Below are positions 48,232-57,878 of a DNA stretch of 64,000 bases, one piece after another (the stretch's first letter is position 1; every line of letters starts with the position of its first letter). Source of the stretch: Psoroptes ovis (taxonomy: Eukaryota; Arthropoda; Arachnida; Sarcoptiformes; Psoroptidae); contig PQWQ01000016.1 in the NCBI GenBank assembly GCA_002943765.1, positions 496,001 through 560,000 of the forward strand, in the 5' to 3' direction. The notes under the pieces are model-generated. The model saw only the letters and a program-made list of their open reading frames with translations. It had not been told where the DNA came from and did not search any database. The translations under genes were made by a program, and so were the position numbers.

Positions 48232-48668
48232 TGTAATAGAAATGGTAGTTATTGATCTAAAGAGATGTTATTTAACATCATTAATTTTTAAATCGTTAGC
48301 TTAATGATGATAATGTTTAGCTGATTACCATATTTGGCAAAAATTCCAATCTAATCACATTGGCTAAACATGCACATCATTATGATTTAAAGTAGTCAAA
48401 ACATCCTCGATTTAATTACCTTTCTATCACATTCCTTTCTCATAATGTATATATTTTCCGTCATTTTAATCAAAATTGTCAATTTTGTCAATTATTATTC
48501 AGTCAGTCGTTATTTTCATCAAATGTTGTCATTATCATTTTTTATCAATAAATAAAACTTTTACGAAAAAAAAAAAAAAAAAAACTTGTTGTTGTGTCAA
48601 AAATTTATTTCGTGAAAAAAGAAAGTTAAATTCAACCAAAATTGCGCTCACCACCACGTATATCTTAT
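48232..48668 (+). repeat. Left LTR
   Basis: 437 bp, TG at the left end and TATATCTTAT at the right (not the usual CA). Contains TATATA at 48449-48454, an initiator-like TCAGTCAGTC with a likely start near 48501, two overlapping AATAAA signals (48547-48556), a 19-A run (48566-48584) and then the probable U5. R would therefore be about 65 bases. Confidence 0.93.
48566..48584 (+). repeat. Poly(A) run inside the left LTR
   Basis: Nineteen A, starting 10-14 bases after the AATAAA signals, just where cleavage and polyadenylation should happen. The right LTR has 20 A at 55247-55266. Confidence 0.9.
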
Positions 48669-48690
48669 AAGCCAGCAAGATTGAACATTA
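48669..48690 (+). other. Expected primer-binding region, non-canonical
   Basis: AAGCCAGCAAGATTGAAC follows the left LTR directly. It lacks the TGG that pairs with a tRNA 3' CCA, so either priming uses an internal tRNA segment or another mechanism, or the LTR boundary is a few bases off. Confidence 0.4.
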
Positions 48691-48705
48691 CAAAATATTA
48701 ATAAG

Positions 48706-51700
48706 ATGAGTACCTCCGACGTTTTGATGAAGAATCTCCAGGAATTGGAGAAAGAGAAGCCAGTTATTAGGCGAATGATAACTGAAGTATTTAACCAAAT
48801 TAACGAAAAAACGATTGATGCTTACGATTTGGTAAAGAAAACATTGGAATTAGCGAAGAGAGTCGCAGACTATCGAGCCAAATTCAAAGCATCAGCAGAT
48901 TATGGACGTGAACATGGACTTCCGTTTGATTCCGAAAAATATGAATTGATCAATACAGATTATCATCAGAAACTTGATAAAATATACGAAGTGGCCGACA
49001 AAACAAAGCAGGACATCAAAAAAATAAATATATTTGAAATGACCATCCAAGACGACGCAACTAAAGCTAAAAATGAACCAAGTAAGTCAAATATAACTAA
49101 TCAACAAGTTCAACAGGAAACAATCACAATGACAACCGAAGCTGAACCAAAAACGATGCCTGAAAAATTTATTCTAAAAGAAATTGAAAAAATTAAACCA
49201 TTTTCGGGGAAATTTTTAGATTTTCGGAAATTTTTCGAAAGTCTAACATCACTTTTAGACCTTAGCTGTTTACCCCCGCAACGAAAAATCGATATAATTG
49301 CTGAAAAATTAGATGGACCAAGTCGACAACTTATAAATAGTATGGGCGATGAAGACGACTACGAGAAGGTCAAAACCATATTGCGTGAAAAATTTTATGA
49401 TCCGTATGAAGTCGTATTAAATATAGCTCAACAGTTAAGAAGTCTTCCAAAGTTGACAAATAATTTTGATATAATGGGTATGGAACGAATACTGGAAGAT
49501 ATAAAGAAAACTGAAAAATTAATGATAAAGGTTAATATTAATCCCGCTTACACGTATCAATTCAAAAGAATCATCTATCAAAAATTGACATATGAAATTA
49601 TTAGTAAATTGGGTTGTGTTAGCGAAACCGATTTAAGTATCATTATCGAAGTATTGGAAAAAGAACATAAATTGGCTAGAAGTAGAAGGGAAGATCAGAA
49701 TCTCTTTGATGATTTCCTGAATTGCAATCCAATTGTTAAAACAAGTCCACAGAGACAAAATACAAGGTCAACCTATTGTTATTTTTGTAATAATCCAACA
49801 CATAAATCTATTGATTGCTACGCTAAAATACCGTTGAAAACCAAAAAAAATATAATTTGGGAAAAAAATTTATGCATCAGATGTTTAGAAAAAGGACATC
49901 GTATGAAAAACTGTAATTCAAAACGAATATGTCAAATTTGTAAAAGTGGTCATCATGAAATTCTATGCCAAACACCTCAGCAAGACAATCCAAGATGGAC
50001 TAATCAATCTAATGTTAACAGAGGAAATTATCGATCGATTACGTCTCCACAAAGAAATATGATTGAATACCCACAACAAAGATCGAATACCCCAAGAACA
50101 AAAGTTAAAGAAAGTTATGTGTGCGAAACCATGAATACAAAAAGTAATGATATGAAGTCCCATGTTCAACAAAATTCCGATACAAATGAACAAAAAGAAA
50201 TGAAAGATACAAAACCCGATGATTATGAAGTCCAGACAATGGAGGATGAGTTAATTGGTCTATCAAATCTAGAATCAAATATGCTCCACATGATGATGGC
50301 TCAGACGGAAACAACAGATATGGCTAAAAGAAAAGATTTGGAAGAACCAGTGGTAGTGAAAGCCCAAGTGAATGGTTTTGAACAAGAACTCATGATTGAT
50401 AGCGGAGCAAACATCAGCTTCATAACACCGATGTATGTCAAAAACCTGTTGCTAAAAGAGAAACCAACAAACGAAAATATATTCACTTTGGGAGCAAATG
50501 TTCATATAAAAGGCATATGTACGACAACAGTAAAAATTGAAAATATTGAACATGAAGTTAAATTTTATGTGGTGCCGCATGAAAAAGATATAATCGCTTT
50601 AGGCAGGGATGCAATGCGAAGTTTTGGAATAAGTATTATTCCAGAAGATGAAAACAAATGGAAAGTAAAAATTAATATTGGTCAAGGTAAAGAAAAGGAC
50701 GTTGAAGACCACGATATAGGAAAATTATTGAAAAAGTACAAAGATGTTTTTGCTAAAAATAAAGAAGATATTGGATGTATAAAAAACGAAATGGCACAAA
50801 TTCATCTATCAAATGAAATACCGATCACATGCCGTCCTTACCCCTGTACAGCGATGGACCAGGAAATAATCGATAAAGAAATTGACCGGTTATTGAAAAT
50901 GGATGTTATTGAACCATCAAACTCACCATTCTGTTTTCCAATAGTACTGGTTGATAAGAAAGACGAAGGAAAAAAAACAAGATTATGTGTTGATTATCGA
51001 AAATTGAATGACGTAACAATTGTAGAACATTATCCCATGCCGAAAATATCAGATATTGATGAACGCTTAATAAATTCGACGTATTTTACAACTTTAGATA
51101 TTAGCCAAGGATACTATCATGTGATGATAGATCCCGATGATCGTGGTAAAACAGGATTTGTGACAAAATACGACCAGTATCAATGGAAAAGACTCCCATT
51201 TGGATTAAAAAACGCTCCGATGATTTTCCAAAGAATCATATGGTCATTAATAAAAAGAAATAATCTACACATGTACTGTCACAACTATATTGATGACATT
51301 ATTATTTTCTCAAGAACAAAGAAGGAACATCTTACGCATTTGGATAATGTAATGAACGTTTTGTTGAAAGAAAATATAAAATTAAAATTGTCGAAATGTA
51401 TCTTTGGTATGAAATCTATTATATTTTTGGGACATAAGATCTCTGAACATGGAATTGCTCCATGCAGATCAAATATTGAAGCAATAGTAAAAGCAGAACC
51501 ACCTAAGAATTTGAAAGATTTGAGGGGATTTCTTGGCAAAATTAATTATTACCATAAATTCATTCCAAATAGAGCGGAAAAGACGTATTATCTAACGGAA
51601 TTATTGAAGAAAAATCAGAAATGGGAATGGACCGAAAATCAACAAAAAGAATTTGAAAATTTGAAAAACTTGCTTATCAAAGAACCTATTTTAAAATTGT

Positions 51701-54700
51701 TCAATCCTAAATTTGAAATTAAAATTTACACAGATGCAAGTTTAAAAGGTATTGGTGCGGTATTGAAACAAATTCATCCCAATGAACAAGAATATCCTGT
51801 CGCTTACTTTTCAAAAAAGTTGCTGCCATATCAACAAAGATATTCAGCATCTGAATTAGAATGCTTAGCAATTCTTGAAGCGGTAGAATATTGGCATTAT
51901 TGGTTAGTTGGACAAAATTTCACTATCGTTACTGATCACAAACCGTTGGAAAGCCTGAAAAAAATAAAAAAGCCGAAAACAAGGTTGTTCAATTGGGCTT
52001 TGCGGCTAAGCTCGTATCAATTTAATATTGTGTACAGAAAGGGCGTTGATAATCAAGAAGCCGATTACCTCTCACGCCATCCGATCCATGATTTAGAAGA
52101 AATGGCTAAAGCTCCGATGATCATGTTTACAAATCTTTGGGAAGATACTGATAAAATTATGGCAATTCAAAAAAATTATAATCCGAAACAGTTGAATAAA
52201 TGCTATGAAAAAAATGGAATTATTTATCGAAAGAAAAAGAATTTTGAACAAATCTTCATCCCAAAAGAGGAAGCGGAAAACGAACTCAGACGAACTCATC
52301 ACGAATTTGGCCATATAGGCTCAGTCCATTTATACGAGCATTATTCCAGAAGATATTACACCCCAGATATTATGAAGATCATTAAAAAAGTGGTGCAAAA
52401 TTGTGAGGTGTGTAATATCACCAAGAAAAACTCTTATCGTTTTGGATTTATGGGTCAAATAGGACCAGCGAAATTACCATTCGAAATCATCCATATCGAC
52501 ACAATAGGAGGATTCCAAAGTTTTGGATCAAATAAACGATTTTTACATCTAGCAATCGATGCTTTTACAAGATTTATATGGATTATTTGTTCAAAGACGC
52601 AGACGGCAAAAGATATGATAAATTTGGTCAAAAAAATTCAAAGCGTAACGAAACCAAAATTGATTATTGCTGACCAATATCCGGCAATAAAAGGAACCGA
52701 ATTCAAAACGTACTTAAAGAGGAACAACATAGGTATTATGTTTATCCCGAGGGATCATCCTTCCAGTAATGGGATCGTCGAACGTGTAAACCAAACAATT
52801 TGCGATCGAATCCGTCATAAAATATACGAAACATCTAAAGAAAAAAGGACGTTATCCTGGGCAACGCATGCTGCAAAAGCAGCTGAAGAATACAATAAAA
52901 CCATTCATAGTGTCACAAAGTATTCCCCATTATTTCTGTTGACAGGGTATGATGCTGAAAAAATATTAGGACCGGAGGAAGTAGTAGAAGCACGAAAAAT
53001 TGCTTTTCAAAATTCAAATTTAATGCATGAAAAAAATAAGAAAAAATATGATGAAACAAGAAAAGAATTACCATTGGAAATAATCGACGAAGTGTATGTC
53101 TCCAAAGGAAACGCTTTGAACCGAAAAAAATTGGACGCAAGATTTGAAGGCCCGTTTCCAGTGGTCGATAAAGAAGGGAATACAATGCTGAAAATCCAGA
53201 AGAAGGGAAAATTAGAAAAAGTTCACATTTCCCAAGTCAAGCCAAAATTTCATCCGTGTAATATGGTGCTATTGACTTCACTAATGCTGATACACCTAGC
53301 TAATGGGAAATATGAACCCTCCGTCGCAGATCCTATTGTTTGGGAAAAAACCGATCATACTATCACAAAAGAATTAGTTAATACCTATTATTATATTCGT
53401 TTAGTAAATCCATGTAGTATCCTTAAAAGAACGGATAGACGTTTTGAATGTAACGCAAGATATGATTTCTGGATAATGGAAACAATAAATAAAAATTGCG
53501 ATAAGATTAATATAACATATGATGACTTTATGGAAGAAAACCGGCGAAGAAAAAGATTTGTTGGAAGTATTTTAAAAGGTACGAAATTCTTATTCGAAAA
53601 TTACGATAAGGTATTACATATTGGACAAACGATAGTTGGATTTGTAACTAATTGGTTTGAACGAAAGAAAATAAAGTCATTGAAAGAAACACAAAGAAAA
53701 CAGCAAGAACAAATCAAGGTTTTAATGAACTCTCAAAAAGAAATATTGAAAGAAATGGTGGACAAGTTGGATAAGATGGGCGAAATACAAATGAACAACA
53801 GAAAAACCATGGAAGATTTAATAGATGGTCTACATTATGACCTTATGGTGGGATCACAAATGGTGACTATCAGTCAAAATCTGAAAAAATTCTTTAATGA
53901 ATTGGCTCGTGGTATAATCCCAATAGAATTTGAATTATTGTTTCCCGGAATCGTTACCTCCGAAGATAAATATGAACAATGGGAATTCGTTGGATGTGAT
54001 TTGTCATCACATTCCGATTTAATTTTGGAATTTATACAACCTCAACCGTATGACGAATTAATTGTATATGAAAGCCATCCCTTTACTTTATATAAACAAC
54101 AAGAAGATAAATTTTGTATGTACGAATACAGTGGCCCACGATACATGCTGTATAATCTAGAAAAAGATTGCGTAAAAAGACTCCATTTACATCCTCATCA
54201 TAAGAAACGTTCAGAAAGTTTTATTATAAATAAACCAACAAGCTGTCAAGAGGATGATGAAATCGAAAAATTATGGGTAAAGAAATTTTGTGAAACAAAA
54301 TCAAAATTCAATCAAGAAGAACTACAAATTCATTATAACAATAAATTTATTTTTGTATATTGTTACAAACAATTGATAACGATCGAAAACATAACAAGTG
54401 AATGCGAAAACAAAATTTATAAAATCCCACAGAAGAAGGAGTTTATCGCTGGAAGTTTCCATCACAGACCATCAGTACGCAAAACGCTGGGAAATCATTC
54501 ATTCCATTTGTATGAAAACGAATTGATTGGGAAAAACTTATACAGTGGAATTTATAATTATTCGATCCAAACGAAAAACATAGATCAATTACTAGCGGAA
54601 ATGAATAATCTTGATGAACCTGAAGAAGATCGTTTTAATAAATGGTTGATGCTTATTACAACAGGAGTCTGTTTATTGATTATTATCGCTGGTGTACTCA

Positions 54701-54837
54701 TCGTAATATTGAGAAGGATAAAATTGACAAAGAAGAAGAGAAAAATATTAGAACGATCGCAAGAATTCATCGAGTTGGAAAATCAAGCTAGATCACAAGG
54801 ATCAAATAGCCCAGAAGTAGATGATACCGCTGTGTAA
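48706..54837 (+). CDS. Gag-Pol-Env polyprotein in one frame
   Basis: 2043 codons without a stop or frameshift. Residues 1-340: Gag, with a helical N-terminus and a segment like the DUF1759 Gag of BEL/Pao elements (FSGKFLDFRKFFESL). From residue 358: three zinc knuckles (two CX2CX4HX4C and one CX2C-HH-C variant). Protease DSGA at 565-568. RT fingers and palm 690-920 with YIDD at 861-864. RNase H TDAS with Asp1010. Integrase: HH-CC zinc finger about 1204-1240, then catalytic Asp1265, Asp1323 and Glu1359 (35 residues apart, as expected). From Met1520 an Env-like region: hydrophobic signal-like start (MVLLTSLMLIHLANG), furin-type RRRKR at 1613-1617 followed by FVG and a hydrophobic stretch, a coiled coil about 1660-1715, a membrane span about 1980-2002 and a basic cytoplasmic tail. 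All catalytic residues are present. Role: copies the element and, by inference, might allow enveloped particles. Confidence 0.95.
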   Translation: MSTSDVLMKNLQELEKEKPVIRRMITEVFNQINEKTIDAYDLVKKTLELAKRVADYRAKFKASADYGREHGLPFDSEKYELINTDYHQKLDKIYEVADKTKQDIKKINIFEMTIQDDATKAKNEPSKSNITNQQVQQETITMTTEAEPKTMPEKFILKEIEKIKPFSGKFLDFRKFFESLTSLLDLSCLPPQRKIDIIAEKLDGPSRQLINSMGDEDDYEKVKTILREKFYDPYEVVLNIAQQLRSLPKLTNNFDIMGMERILEDIKKTEKLMIKVNINPAYTYQFKRIIYQKLTYEIISKLGCVSETDLSIIIEVLEKEHKLARSRREDQNLFDDFLNCNPIVKTSPQRQNTRSTYCYFCNNPTHKSIDCYAKIPLKTKKNIIWEKNLCIRCLEKGHRMKNCNSKRICQICKSGHHEILCQTPQQDNPRWTNQSNVNRGNYRSITSPQRNMIEYPQQRSNTPRTKVKESYVCETMNTKSNDMKSHVQQNSDTNEQKEMKDTKPDDYEVQTMEDELIGLSNLESNMLHMMMAQTETTDMAKRKDLEEPVVVKAQVNGFEQELMIDSGANISFITPMYVKNLLLKEKPTNENIFTLGANVHIKGICTTTVKIENIEHEVKFYVVPHEKDIIALGRDAMRSFGISIIPEDENKWKVKINIGQGKEKDVEDHDIGKLLKKYKDVFAKNKEDIGCIKNEMAQIHLSNEIPITCRPYPCTAMDQEIIDKEIDRLLKMDVIEPSNSPFCFPIVLVDKKDEGKKTRLCVDYRKLNDVTIVEHYPMPKISDIDERLINSTYFTTLDISQGYYHVMIDPDDRGKTGFVTKYDQYQWKRLPFGLKNAPMIFQRIIWSLIKRNNLHMYCHNYIDDIIIFSRTKKEHLTHLDNVMNVLLKENIKLKLSKCIFGMKSIIFLGHKISEHGIAPCRSNIEAIVKAEPPKNLKDLRGFLGKINYYHKFIPNRAEKTYYLTELLKKNQKWEWTENQQKEFENLKNLLIKEPILKLFNPKFEIKIYTDASLKGIGAVLKQIHPNEQEYPVAYFSKKLLPYQQRYSASELECLAILEAVEYWHYWLVGQNFTIVTDHKPLESLKKIKKPKTRLFNWALRLSSYQFNIVYRKGVDNQEADYLSRHPIHDLEEMAKAPMIMFTNLWEDTDKIMAIQKNYNPKQLNKCYEKNGIIYRKKKNFEQIFIPKEEAENELRRTHHEFGHIGSVHLYEHYSRRYYTPDIMKIIKKVVQNCEVCNITKKNSYRFGFMGQIGPAKLPFEIIHIDTIGGFQSFGSNKRFLHLAIDAFTRFIWIICSKTQTAKDMINLVKKIQSVTKPKLIIADQYPAIKGTEFKTYLKRNNIGIMFIPRDHPSSNGIVERVNQTICDRIRHKIYETSKEKRTLSWATHAAKAAEEYNKTIHSVTKYSPLFLLTGYDAEKILGPEEVVEARKIAFQNSNLMHEKNKKKYDETRKELPLEIIDEVYVSKGNALNRKKLDARFEGPFPVVDKEGNTMLKIQKKGKLEKVHISQVKPKFHPCNMVLLTSLMLIHLANGKYEPSVADPIVWEKTDHTITKELVNTYYYIRLVNPCSILKRTDRRFECNARYDFWIMETINKNCDKINITYDDFMEENRRRKRFVGSILKGTKFLFENYDKVLHIGQTIVGFVTNWFERKKIKSLKETQRKQQEQIKVLMNSQKEILKEMVDKLDKMGEIQMNNRKTMEDLIDGLHYDLMVGSQMVTISQNLKKFFNELARGIIPIEFELLFPGIVTSEDKYEQWEFVGCDLSSHSDLILEFIQPQPYDELIVYESHPFTLYKQQEDKFCMYEYSGPRYMLYNLEKDCVKRLHLHPHHKKRSESFIINKPTSCQEDDEIEKLWVKKFCETKSKFNQEELQIHYNNKFIFVYCYKQLITIENITSECENKIYKIPQKKEFIAGSFHHRPSVRKTLGNHSFHLYENELIGKNLYSGIYNYSIQTKNIDQLLAEMNNLDEPEEDRFNKWLMLITTGVCLLIIIAGVLIVILRRIKLTKKKRKILERSQEFIELENQARSQGSNSPEVDDTAV
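53263..54837 (+). other. Env-like region of the polyprotein (baculovirus F/errantivirus type)
   Basis: 524 residues continuous with integrase. The layout is a short N-terminal subunit of about 98 residues, a basic cleavage site, a fusion-peptide-like segment, a heptad-rich stretch, and a C-terminal anchor. This matches the F-type fusion proteins known from insect errantiviruses and baculoviruses. Sequence homology was judged from layout and not confirmed. How it is released is unknown: signal-peptide cleavage within the polyprotein or a spliced env mRNA starting at Met1520 are both possible. The tail ends DDTAV, which fits a class I PDZ ligand (T-x-V). Confidence 0.75.
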
Positions 54838-54901
54838 ACGAAATTGATGTCAATCCAAAATAAAGTTGCGCTTTTTCACCCCCCCCCGTATTGTTTTTTT
54901 T

Positions 54902-54912
54902 TAGAGGGGAGA
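54902..54912 (+). other. Polypurine tract
   Basis: TAGAGGGGAGA ends directly at the TG of the right LTR, the expected site of plus-strand priming. A run of C (CCCCCCCCC, about 54880-54888) lies shortly before it, after the stop codon. Confidence 0.88.
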
Positions 54913-55350
54913 TGTAATAGAAATGGTAGTTATTGATCTAAAGAGATGTTATTTAACATCATTAATTTTTAAATCGTTAGCTTAATGATGATAATGTTTA
55001 GCTGATTACCATATTTGGCAAAAATTCCAATCTAATCACATTGGCTAAACATGCACATCATTATGATTTAAAGTAGTCAAAACATCCTCGATTTAATTAC
55101 CTTTCTATCACATTCCTTTCTCATAATGTATATATTTTCCGTCATTTTAATCAAAATTGTCAATTTTGTCAATTATTATTCAGTCAGTCGTTATTTTCAT
55201 CAAATGTTGTCATTATCATTTTTTATCAATAAATAAAACTTTTACGAAAAAAAAAAAAAAAAAAAACTTGTTGTTGTGTCAAAAATTTATTTCGTGAAAA
55301 AAGAAAGTTAAATTCAACCAAAATTGCGCTCACCACCACGTATATCTTAT
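54913..55350 (+). repeat. Right LTR
   Basis: 438 bp, identical by eye to the left LTR apart from one additional A in the poly(A) run. Confidence 0.95.
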
Positions 55351-55355
55351 ATTCT
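55351..55355. repeat. Target-site duplication of the LTR element, right copy
   Basis: ATTCT, matching 48227-48231. Confidence 0.85.
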
Positions 55356-55398
55356 TTTCCTTAATAGAAATATGATCAAATACAAACACAAAAAAAAT

Positions 55399-55480
55399 AT
55401 TAGATTGTCCAAAAAGTTCTTGCCAATTTTTCAATGATTTTTCACGATATAATCGGCAGAAACTTTGTGGACAGCTTAAT
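55399..55480 (-). mobile_element. Fold-back MITE copy 13
   Basis: TTAGATTGTCCAAAAAGTTC at left, AACTTTGTGGACAGCTTAATA at right; CGATATAATCG core on the right. Only 44 bases from the LTR element's target duplication. Confidence 0.8.
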
Positions 55481-55558
55481 AATAATAATAATAAATAATC
55501 AAATGAATGAATGAATGAATGAATGATAACAACTGACGAAATGATGTGATAATATATA

Positions 55559-55645
55559 TATTAAATTGTCCCATAAGTTTTTGCCGTTTTTTCTCAATTT
55601 TTTTTCATTCGAAAAATGGCAAGAATTTATTGGACAACCTAATAT
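55559..55645. mobile_element. Fold-back MITE copy 14 (CCCATAAG subtype)
   Basis: TATTAAATTGTCCCATAAG at left, TTTATTGGACAACCTAATA at right; the two arms are imperfectly matched. It lacks the TATATCG core. Confidence 0.78.
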
Positions 55646-56271
55646 ATTTATTTATTTATATACACATCAAAAGCAACAACAAAAGCTTATTGCATCGACT
55701 CTGATTTGAAATTTGAAATTTTCATTTTTTTGGATATATCAATTTGAAATATATATATATACATGAGTGTGTCTGTGTTCGTAGGTTTGTGGGTGCATTG
55801 AGAATTTCAATTCCATGAGAATTTCGGTATGAAATTTTCATCATCATCATGATGATGATTCAAAAATAGAATCATTTGGTATCTCTCGAATAATGTGTAA
55901 AAAATGAAAATCAAGAAATAATTCAAAATAAGCATTCAGTTTGTAACTGACGTTCACCCTGACCATAGCCTGTGTATGTGTCTGTGTATGTATGTATGGG
56001 TGATGCATTTCATTCTTCGTCATTCACCCCGAATAAACGATTTATTGATTTGTTTTTTCGGTGTCAAAAATTCATCGAAATTGAAATGAATAAATGACTG
56101 AATAATGATTATTTGATCAAAAAAAATGATGATGAATCAATTGTTGTTGTTTTTGAAGAATTATTTCAAAGAAATTTTGATTTTTTTGAAATTTCCCGGC
56201 TCTGAAATATAAATATTTCCATAGCATTCAATCGATATGCACACATGTTTGTGTGTCTATGTGTGTCTGTA
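55646..56271. other. Noncoding interval
   Basis: TATATA tract near 55751-55760, ATCATCATGATGATGAT palindrome near 55839-55856. No gene seen. Confidence 0.5.
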
Positions 56272-56448
56272 ATATATAAGACTATTGTTTTGTTGATTTA
56301 TTCTTTATTCTTTATTTTTTTTTGTAAAATATTTATCGATATTTTCTATAAACTGTGATTTTTAAATTTTTACAAATTTTACAAATTTATTGTTTGTTTT
56401 GTTATTCGTTATTTATTACTCTCCATCAAAGGTTATTGTTATTCAAAG
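56272..56448 (+). promoter_or_regulatory. Candidate TATA promoter and untranslated first exon
   Basis: ATATATAAG at 56272-56280 is followed by a T-rich leader with no ATG and a consensus donor, TTCAAAG|GTAAGTC (GT at 56449-56450). A start near 56303 would give an exon of about 145 bases. No coding exon on the plus strand was found before the end of the window, so the first intron would exceed 7 kb. Confidence 0.45.
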
Positions 56449-57793
56449 GTAAGTCTTGAATTTTTTTTTTATTTTTCATAATTTCTTAGTTGAACTTTCA
56501 ATGATTTACAAGTTTTCAATTTGTGAATATTTTATTTTGAAAACTCTGGAAGAAATCCCAAGATTTGAAATGGAGAATTTCATGTCTTAAGATCCAGAGA
56601 ATTTCCTTGGAATTTTCTTAAAATTCTCTGAAAATCTCGATCTCAATTCTTTGGATCAAGATTTATTTTTAAATTTTTTCATTTTCTCAAAAATGAAAAA
56701 ATTAAAATCATCTGATTCTTTGATTGTATTGTCTTACTCTCGCTCTCATTAATCCAATTGTCGATTGAAAATGATTTATTGTGTGACAATTTCATTTTGT
56801 TCATTATTTTAAGAATTTTGTTTTCACAAGAAATTTCATTTCATAAAAATCTTATTTCATAAGAAATTTTCAAGTTTTTCTTCAATTTAATTCGTGTCTG
56901 TTGATATTGTTTCAATTTTTGACGGGAAAATTTCAATTCTTGAATTTTTTGTTTTCTTTTTGATTGAGATAAATGTTCTGCATTTGATTCATTTCATTTC
57001 ATTTTATTTCTTATTTCTTAGAGCAAAAATTTTGCTCTGAGCTCGGATAAAGCCAAAGAAAATTCATAAATTTTTCCCAATGAAATTCTATGAGAAACAA
57101 AAAATGATTTAAATCATTTCATTTTTTCCAAATTTCAAACATACATACAGTAACATTGTTATTTATTAATCTAAGAATAACCAGGACAAAATGATTAATT
57201 AATCAATGATCATATATTTTCATGAATTAAATAATGAAAAACATGGACCAAAAATGTTTGATTGATACATGGTGGACCAAATATTTCAATATCCATGTAT
57301 ATCTGTGTTGGCATGTTGTTCATTAAACAATAATTCAGGACGCATTTTGAAAAATTATCACCATCATTATTATTATTGGATACATGGAATTGTCATCATC
57401 ATTATCCTCAGTACAATGATGATTATGATGATTTCTGATGTAAATTATTATGATGACGATGATGATGGTCCATGATATACATGAATATATTTTTATTGTA
57501 TATTCATATTGTATTCAATAGCTTTCATTGTTCATTATTTATTATTATTATTTCAATGAAAATAAATTTTTGGCCTGGGTCTCTGTGTGTGTGTATTATC
57601 TTTATTATATTTTACTCATTGATAATACTAATCATAATAATAATAATAATAATAAATAAATAAATCCATGTCTATTCTTCTATAAGTGTCACATTTTCTG
57701 TTGTTGCTGTTGTCGTTGTTTAGTTTATTAGGTTGTTGTTGTTGTTGTTGCTGTTTGGTTTGATGTGTGACAGCAACAGAATTATTAAACTAT
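56449..57793. other. Noncoding interval
   Basis: A/T-rich, with (ATG)n-type repeats near 57410-57470 and (AAT)n near 57635-57665. No gene seen. Confidence 0.5.
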
Positions 57794-57878
57794 CAAGGTT
57801 GTCCGAAAAGTTTTTACCGATTATATCGTTAAGAAATCAAGAAGAAAATCGGCAAAAACTTTGCGGACAATCTAATAC
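57794..57878 (+). mobile_element. Fold-back MITE copy 15
   Basis: CAAGGTTGTCCGAAAAG at left, CTTTGCGGACAATCTAATA at right; GATTATATCG core on the left. Confidence 0.82.

Larger units (their letters stand above)
48232..55350 (+). mobile_element. Intact Ty3/gypsy-type LTR retrotransposon with Env-like domain
   Basis: 7119 bp: left LTR 48232-48668, one 2043-codon frame 48706-54837, polypurine tract 54902-54912, right LTR 54913-55350, and ATTCT target duplication. The two LTRs differ by a single A in a homopolymer, so integration was recent. The pol order protease, RT, RNase H, integrase places it with Ty3/gypsy. The presence of an Env-like C-terminal region recalls insect errantiviruses. It carries none of the fold-back MITEs that crowd its surroundings, which also fits a young insertion. 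Confidence 0.96.

Noticed and set aside
49963..53185. Minus-strand frames inside the LTR element
   Set aside because: All are short shadows of the 2043-codon plus frame without conserved motifs.
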